Source: Bryobacterales bacterium (GTDB lineage: Bacteria; Acidobacteriota; Terriglobia; Bryobacterales; Bryobacteraceae). From it: a stretch of DNA of 37,679 bases. Under the pieces are notes generated by a model. That model did not search any database, had not been told where the DNA came from, and worked only from the letters and a program-made list of their open reading frames with translations. Positions 32,978 through 37,679 of this stretch are shown in pieces. The position numbers and the translations under genes are program-made. Positions within the stretch are counted from its first letter, which is position 1, and each line of letters begins with the position of its first letter. The DNA lies in contig JAHCHD010000032.1 of the NCBI GenBank assembly GCA_026129915.1, positions 1 to 37,679 on the forward strand. Reading direction: 5' to 3'.

Positions 32978-33783
32978 TTGCCGAGGAACCGGTTTGGGTG
33001 GACACCCACTGCCACCTGGACGACAAACGCTACACCGACGATCGCGATGCGGTGGTGGAGCAAGCGATTGGCGCCGGAGTGGGCTTGATGATCTCGATTG
33101 GAACGGGGGACGGGCCGCCGGACCTGGAGGCGGGAATTCGCATGGCGGAGAGGTACCCCACCGTCTATGCAAGTGTGGGTGTGCATCCGCATGATGCCAC
33201 GAAGGCATCGGAGGAAACCTGGCCGGCGCTGCGCAGCCTTGCCAGGCATCCCAAGGTGCTGCATCTGGGCGAGACGGGTCTGGATTACCATTACGACTTC
33301 TCTCCTCGCGACGTGCAGCGACAGGTGTTCGTGCGTCAGTTGGAACTTGCAATCGAACTGGAGATGCCGGTGAGCATTCACACCCGGGAAGCTTGGAGTG
33401 ATACCGTGACATGCATCCGCGAAGTGTGGGCAGGTGGCGGACCTGGGGGAATTTTTCATTGCTTTTCCGGTGGACCGCACGAGGCAGAGGAGGCCCTGGG
33501 GCTGGGCTTCCACCTTGGTTTGGGTGGAGTGCTCACCTTCCCGAAGGCGGAGGAGTTGCGCGCCGCGGCCCTGCTGGCGCCCCTAGATCGAATCGTTCTA
33601 GAGACGGATGCGCCCTATCTGGCGCCGCTTCCGCATCGCGGCAAACGGAACCAGCCAGCCTACGTGGCGCATACCGCGCGGCGTCTAGCCGAGCTAAGAG
33701 GGATGAGTTCGGCAGCGTTACGCGAGGCGCTCTGGGAAAACGTGAAGGAATTGTTCTTTGCCCGACTGACGGCGAATCAGTAA
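32974..33783 (+). CDS. tatD: TatD-family metal-dependent hydrolase (deoxyribonuclease)
   Basis: A 269-residue TIM-barrel metal hydrolase. Seen: the metal-binding DTHCHLDD near residue 10, GVHPHDA near 69, GETGLDYHYDFS near 94, the HTRE segment near 132, FHCFSGG near 156 and ETDAPYLAP near 210, the complete TatD ligand set. Family members act as 3'-5' exonucleases or D-aminoacyl-tRNA-related quality-control enzymes. The GTG start overlaps the metG stop by four bases (GTGA), so it is translationally coupled, an arrangement of metG-tatD that is common in bacteria. The polyprenyl synthase gene begins 16 bases after the stop. Confidence 0.94.
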   Translation: MIAEEPVWVDTHCHLDDKRYTDDRDAVVEQAIGAGVGLMISIGTGDGPPDLEAGIRMAERYPTVYASVGVHPHDATKASEETWPALRSLARHPKVLHLGETGLDYHYDFSPRDVQRQVFVRQLELAIELEMPVSIHTREAWSDTVTCIREVWAGGGPGGIFHCFSGGPHEAEEALGLGFHLGLGGVLTFPKAEELRAAALLAPLDRIVLETDAPYLAPLPHRGKRNQPAYVAHTARRLAELRGMSSAALREALWENVKELFFARLTANQ

Positions 33784-33799
33784 ACTAGGTATTCGCTTC

Positions 33800-34804
33800 A
33801 TGAGCATTACTAGCCATCTTAGTCGCACATTAACGGCTAAGGAGATTTTTGACCTCGTGCACCAGGACTTGCACCGGGTGGAGGAAGAGTTCCGCCTGGA
33901 GTCAGTCGCCTCGGAGGAGGCAGTCACGCGGATTGCGGGCCACCTGCAGAAAAGTGGTGGTAAACGGATGCGGCCTACCTTGGTGCTGCTGACGTCAAAG
34001 CTCTTTGCTGGCAGGGATCCCGCGACGAGCGTGCAGCTTGCGGCTGTGGTGGAGCTTATCCATACGGCAACGTTGATTCACGACGACGTAATCGACGAGG
34101 CCGAAACTCGCCGTGGCGACTCCTCAACAAACGCGATTTGGGGCAATCAGACGGCTGTCCTGGCGGGGGACTGGCTCTACATGCAGGCGTTTCAAATTGC
34201 ACTGCGCCTGAGAGACTTCCATTTGCTTGATCTGCTGATTTCGCTAACGCAGAGGATGGTAGAGGGCGAACTGCTGCAGGCGCGTTTGATCGGCAGAATG
34301 GTTCAACGCGAAGAATATTTGGAGCTGGTTGACCGTAAGACGGCGAGTCTGTTTTCGGCCTGCGCTCGCCTTGGCGCGATTGCTGGGAATGCGACGGAAG
34401 AGGAAGAAAACCGTCTCGGCCATTTCGCGTGGAACCTGGGCATGGCGTTCCAATTGATCGACGACGTACTGGACTTTACCGCAACGGAGGACGTCCTCGG
34501 CAAGCCGGTTGGCAGCGATTTGCGCGAAGGCAAAATCACGCTGCCACTGCTGGTGGCCATGGAACAGGCCAGCCCTACCGAGCGGGCCGACGTCGACAAA
34601 GTGCTGGCAGACCGGAACTACTCTGCCGTTCCCTTCAAGCGCATCCTGGAGATTATTGAGGCCCACGGTGGCATCAGCTACGCGCGGAAGACAGCGGAAA
34701 CGTATACCGGGGAAGCAAACCTTCTGATTGGACAGTTTCCTGACTCACCGGCGCAGCGGGCGCTGCAATCGATTCCGGACTTCATTGTCCAGCGGGACTT
34801 TTAG
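33800..34804 (+). CDS. polyprenyl diphosphate synthase (trans-isoprenyl type)
   Basis: A 334-residue all-helical prenyltransferase that extends allylic diphosphates with isopentenyl diphosphate. The first aspartate-rich motif is HDDVID near residue 95, with GGKRMRP upstream near 53, and the second is LIDDVLDF near 220; KITLPLL and GKPVGSDL follow as expected. It most resembles octaprenyl/heptaprenyl diphosphate synthases (IspB/HepT-like) making the side chain of quinones, but chain length cannot be read reliably. It is third in the metG-tatD-polyprenyl unit, with a weak TAGGT before the ATG. The stop is convergent with that of the metallophosphatase gene, three bases apart. Confidence 0.92.
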   Translation: MSITSHLSRTLTAKEIFDLVHQDLHRVEEEFRLESVASEEAVTRIAGHLQKSGGKRMRPTLVLLTSKLFAGRDPATSVQLAAVVELIHTATLIHDDVIDEAETRRGDSSTNAIWGNQTAVLAGDWLYMQAFQIALRLRDFHLLDLLISLTQRMVEGELLQARLIGRMVQREEYLELVDRKTASLFSACARLGAIAGNATEEEENRLGHFAWNLGMAFQLIDDVLDFTATEDVLGKPVGSDLREGKITLPLLVAMEQASPTERADVDKVLADRNYSAVPFKRILEIIEAHGGISYARKTAETYTGEANLLIGQFPDSPAQRALQSIPDFIVQRDF

Positions 34805-34807
34805 GCG

Positions 34808-35554
34808 CTATCGACCGTGAGCGAGACGGAAGGCCAACCGCTCCGGGAGGCCAGCCTCCAGAATCTTCCGCTGTGTCGTCTCAAACTCGTAGGCCACCCG
34901 GTGCATGTGGAACAGGCGGTTGCGGGAATCGTAGACCGCGTACGCGGCGCGCGGATCCTGGTCGCGTGGTTGACCGACACTTCCCGGATTCAGGATGTAG
35001 TAGGCCTGCTCTTCCAGTTCGATGGTCTCGAGTTCACTGGCATCGGGGCGCGGGACTACGGTTACGACACCGCGCAGCATCCGGAAGCCACCCTGCACGT
35101 GAGTATGACCAAAGAAAACCACACCCGCATCAAGTCGCCCTGCCAGCATCTCCACGTCGCTGGGCAAAATCAGGTACTCATCTTCATCTAGCGGCGAACC
35201 GTGGCAGATTTGAAAGCCATTCAGCATGCGCGGTCCGCGAGGCAATTCACGCAGGTAGTCTACGGACTCAGTGCACAACTGGTTGAGCGTCCAGTAGGTT
35301 GCGTCCCTGGCGGCGGGATTGAACCACTCCAGGTTCTCTCCCAGTGCGACAGCCTTGTCGTGGTTGCCGCGAATCACAGTCTTCGTGGTTTCCTGAAGGC
35401 GCCGCACTACGGCCTCAGGGTCCGCGCCATATCCCACAACGTCTCCGAGGCAGGCAGCTGCGTCCAACTGAGGATACCGGGCTTCCGCATCGTGCAATAC
35501 GGCATCAAACGCTTCGAGGTTTGCGTGCAGGTCGCTGAGGAGAAGATAGAGCAT
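34808..35554 (-). CDS. calcineurin-like metallophosphoesterase (YfcE/diadenosine-tetraphosphatase-like)
   Basis: A 248-residue protein of the metallophosphatase superfamily. Metal-ligand motifs in order: SDLHANLEA at 7-15, GDVVGYGADPE near 37, RGNHDKA near 62, CHGSP near 115 and FGHTHVQ near 147. The GYGADP form of motif 2 is shared with DNA-repair/diadenosine-tetraphosphatase-like members of the family 2 group. Substrate unknown; cytoplasmic. There is no signal peptide. It is monocistronic, convergent with the prenyltransferase gene and divergent from the icd gene. Confidence 0.88.
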   Translation of the reverse strand: MLYLLLSDLHANLEAFDAVLHDAEARYPQLDAAACLGDVVGYGADPEAVVRRLQETTKTVIRGNHDKAVALGENLEWFNPAARDATYWTLNQLCTESVDYLRELPRGPRMLNGFQICHGSPLDEDEYLILPSDVEMLAGRLDAGVVFFGHTHVQGGFRMLRGVVTVVPRPDASELETIELEEQAYYILNPGSVGQPRDQDPRAAYAVYDSRNRLFHMHRVAYEFETTQRKILEAGLPERLAFRLAHGR

Positions 35555-36091
35555 ACAGCGTGAATTCGGCTTACGGGCGGGGTAACCGAGCGCCTTTCAT
35601 GGCACCAGGTGCTCTCACATCAGACGCCGGACCAGCGACATTGAAACAAAATTGCACTACAACTTTATTGTACGCGTGGCGGATTGGCGCCGAGAGGGTT
35701 CCGGCAGGCAAAGAATGCGGAAAAGTACGCGCTTCCGAATTGGGTTTGGTACCAAAACCAATACGGAGGGCTTGCGACTTCTTCGCGCCAGCATTCTTCG
35801 ATGGCTCAGGAAATGGTTCGGCCTGGCATTTGACCGTCTTGATTTGACCACCACGCCAGCCAGCAGTTCTACTTGCTCGCGAGCGGCCTCGCGTTTACTC
35901 TCACGGCGTACGCTGGCCATCACGCGATGCACTCCGGGTGGGAACTCCATACCCTCCACGTCGAGTTCCACATTGCAACGAACGTCGCCTTGGGCGCAAT
36001 CTGGACGATGACAGAAGGCAAGATGTGCCGCGCACCCAGTGCTTCCGAGACTTGCGGTGATAGCCAAATCATTCGTACCATTGAAGATTCT
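35555..36091. other. 537-base gene-free region between metallophosphatase and icd genes
   Basis: No supported gene. Frames are open on both strands but none has a start signal and a family resemblance. TTGAAA at 35641-35646 and TATTGT at 35666-35671 (19-base spacer) form a weak promoter-like pair; if used for icd it would give a leader of about 410 bases. A second weak pair, TTGCGG at 36052-36057 and TACCAT at 36076-36081 (18-base spacer), lies right before icd. I see no riboswitch I can name and no strong hairpin. Confidence 0.45.
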
Positions 36092-37543
36092 ATGGCTAAC
36101 AAGACTCCCATCACAGTTGCTCACGGGGACGGCATTGGACCCGAGATTATGGATGCCTCGCTCCACATCATTGAAAGCGCGGGCGCCCAAATTGAAAAAG
36201 AAGTCATTGAGATTGGCGAAAAAGTTTACCAGCGCGGACTTAGCGCTGGGATTGAACCCTCCGCCTGGGAAAGCCTGCGACGCACCAAGGTGTTTCTGAA
36301 GGCGCCTATCACCACCCCGCAGGGTGGAGGCTTCAAGAGCCTCAACGTTACCACCAGGAAGACTCTTGGCCTGTATGCCAACGTGCGCCCCTGCGCTTCC
36401 TATCACCCCTACATCAAGACCAAGCACCCCGTGATGGATGTCGTGATCGTTCGCGAGAACGAAGAAGACCTTTACGCCGGCATCGAGCATCGCCAGACTG
36501 AACAAGTCTTCCAGTGCCTGAAACTCATCACCCGCCCCGGCACCGAGAAGATTGTCCGCTACGCCTTTGAGTACGCCCGCGCGAACAACCGCAAGAAGGT
36601 CACCTGCTTTAGCAAAGACAACATCATGAAGCTCACCGATGGCCTTTTCCACAAGGTCTTCGACGAGCTGGGCGCGGAGTATCCTGAGCTTGAGAAAGAG
36701 CACTGGATTGTGGACATCGGGGCTGCCAAGATGGCTGACTCGCCCGAGTTGTTTGATGTCATCGTGATGCCCAACCTCTATGGCGACATCCTCTCGGACG
36801 TGGCCGCGCAGATCACTGGCTCAGTGGGTTTGGGTGGCAGCGCCAACATCGGAGACGGTTGCGCGATGTTTGAAGCCATTCACGGCAGCGCGCCGCGGCG
36901 TGCTGGCCAGAACCTCGCAAATCCATCCGGGTTGTTGCATGGGGCCATTCTGATGCTGGTGCACATCGGCCAATCAGAGGTGGCTGAGCGTGTGCATAAT
37001 GCGTGGCTCAAGACCATTGAAGATGGTGTTCATACGTACGATATCTTTGCGGATGGCGTCAGCACTCAGGCGGCAGGCACCAAGGAGTTCGCGCAGGCGA
37101 TTGTGGATCGGCTCGGCCAGAAACCGCTGAATCTCAAGCCAGTACACTATGCTGCCGGCGTTGGCGCGATGAAACAGGTGCCGCTAAAGAAGGTTCAGCC
37201 GCAGGTGAAGGAAACCATCGGCGTGGATGTATTCGTGGATCACGCCACGTTCACCGCCGACGAGTTGGGCACGCTGCTGGAGACCAAGGTGAATGGCGAC
37301 GGCGTGAAGCTGCGCATGATCAGCAACCGTGGTGTGAAAGTCTACCCCGACGGCTTCCCCGAGACCTTCTGCACTGACCATTGGCGCTGCCGCTTCCTCA
37401 GTGAGACTGGCGGTGCGGTGTCGCACACCCAGATCATTAACATTTTGCAGCGCTTTATGGATGCCGGACTTGATTTCATCAAGACCGAGAACCTCTGCAC
37501 CTTTGATGGCGAGAAGGGTTACTCGCTCGGCCAGGGCGAATAG
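36092..37543 (+). CDS. icd: NADP-dependent isocitrate dehydrogenase, Thermus/Rickettsia type with C-terminal extension
   Basis: A 483-residue TCA-cycle enzyme converting isocitrate to 2-oxoglutarate. Core motifs: HGDGIGPEIMDAS at 10-22, the substrate loop TTPQGGGFKSLN near 71-82 with catalytic residues in VRENEEDLYAG near 127, and the signature NLYGDILSDVAAQITGSVGLG near 226-246. Beyond the ~335-residue core there is a C-terminal domain of about 140 residues ending in the FIKTENLCTFDG segment, characteristic of the Thermus/Rickettsia IDH subfamily rather than E. coli Icd. The ATG at 36092 gives the family N-terminus; the frame continues upstream without resemblance. Ribosome-binding site GAAGA is weak. 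It is followed by a strong hairpin and purE. Confidence 0.93.
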   Translation: MANKTPITVAHGDGIGPEIMDASLHIIESAGAQIEKEVIEIGEKVYQRGLSAGIEPSAWESLRRTKVFLKAPITTPQGGGFKSLNVTTRKTLGLYANVRPCASYHPYIKTKHPVMDVVIVRENEEDLYAGIEHRQTEQVFQCLKLITRPGTEKIVRYAFEYARANNRKKVTCFSKDNIMKLTDGLFHKVFDELGAEYPELEKEHWIVDIGAAKMADSPELFDVIVMPNLYGDILSDVAAQITGSVGLGGSANIGDGCAMFEAIHGSAPRRAGQNLANPSGLLHGAILMLVHIGQSEVAERVHNAWLKTIEDGVHTYDIFADGVSTQAAGTKEFAQAIVDRLGQKPLNLKPVHYAAGVGAMKQVPLKKVQPQVKETIGVDVFVDHATFTADELGTLLETKVNGDGVKLRMISNRGVKVYPDGFPETFCTDHWRCRFLSETGGAVSHTQIINILQRFMDAGLDFIKTENLCTFDGEKGYSLGQGE

Positions 37544-37569
37544 CCCGTACCTTGCATAAGCCTCATCGT

Positions 37570-37605
37570 GGAGGGCCAGCAGCGGAATTCGCTGCTGGCC
37601 CCTCT
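37570..37605. repeat. strong hairpin between icd and purE
   Basis: GGGCCAGCAGCG at 37573-37584 pairs perfectly with CGCTGCTGGCCC at 37590-37601 around a 5-base GAATT loop, extended by three more pairs past a single bulged C. It has no T-run. It ends only a few bases before the purE Shine-Dalgarno (AAAGGA), so it could attenuate or insulate expression, or protect the icd mRNA 3' end. Confidence 0.6.
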
Positions 37606-37621
37606 GGAAAGGATCGCGCCA

Positions 37622-37679
37622 ATGTCCACCGCGGACACCCCGCCGCTGGTTGCGGTCGTTATGGGAAGCCGTTCCGACT
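37622..37679 (+). CDS. purE: phosphoribosylaminoimidazole carboxylase PurE (N-terminal fragment at window edge)
   Basis: Only 19 codons are visible: MSTADTPPLVAVVMGSRSD. The VVMGSRSD motif is the conserved N-terminal strand and nucleotide-binding loop of class I PurE, which carries out the N5-CAIR mutase step of purine synthesis. AAAGGA lies eight bases before the ATG. The identification rests on this single motif. Confidence 0.75.
   Translation, partial: MSTADTPPLVAVVMGSRSD

Noticed and set aside
35657..36703. 348-codon open frame on the minus strand, antisense to the first part of icd
   Set aside because: It overlaps the clearly coding icd 5' end, has no family resemblance and follows the complementary codon bias of icd.

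Overview
The window is a stretch of ordinary bacterial chromosome of roughly 60% G+C. It is densely coded on both strands, with no insertion sequence, prophage, CRISPR array or rRNA operon. Gene content and protein style suggest an Acidobacteriota member of the Bryobacterales/Solibacter type: a two-domain secreted alpha/beta hydrolase, an FG-GAP repeat protein, a GMC dehydrogenase with a Tat-tagged subunit 3, an M1 peptidase paired with DUF6702, and a Thermus/Rickettsia-type isocitrate dehydrogenase. This assignment is inference from family recall, not from a marker-gene search.

Layout. 1-475 (minus) holds the N-terminal membrane part of FtsK, cut by the window edge, with uppP upstream of it. 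Pyruvate kinase and a PP2C phosphatase follow on the plus strand. From about 12.1 kb back to 3.7 kb runs a long minus-strand cluster in the order infA, wecB, a stand-alone ClpB-D2-like AAA+ ATPase, rsmI, a PfkB kinase, a GT39-like membrane glycosyltransferase, dapF and a UDP-HexNAc dehydrogenase. WecB and the dehydrogenase could together make UDP-ManNAcA for a surface polymer; UppP recycles undecaprenyl phosphate for the same layer.

12.3-19.7 kb is mainly plus strand: an HDAC-family deacylase, a secreted LolA-like hypothetical protein (divergent from a CPBP protease), a zinc-free NADP oxidoreductase, a secreted esterase-like hydrolase and an aldehyde dehydrogenase. 19.7-24.4 kb (minus) has the FG-GAP protein and a GMC oxidoreductase with its Tat-signalled small subunit.

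24.4-25.5 kb is the least explained part. A lone 88-residue hydrophobic protein lies between a strong intrinsic terminator and a long, highly structured upstream region that ends in an AT-rich palindrome; tRNA-Lys(CTT) follows. 25.6-28.5 kb carries DUF6702 and an M1 peptidase.

28.9-37.7 kb returns to housekeeping and metabolism: a class III sirtuin, LarC, MetRS, TatD, a polyprenyl synthase, a metallophosphatase, NADP-isocitrate dehydrogenase and the first codons of purE.

Points worth a second look: a DapF whose second catalytic cysteine is serine; the stand-alone Clp-type ATPase; the structured 24.4-25.2 kb unit; several genes with a -10-like hexamer exactly six bases before the start codon (possible leaderless mRNAs); two divergent genes whose start codons share the four bases CATG; and a cysteine-free MetRS knuckle.
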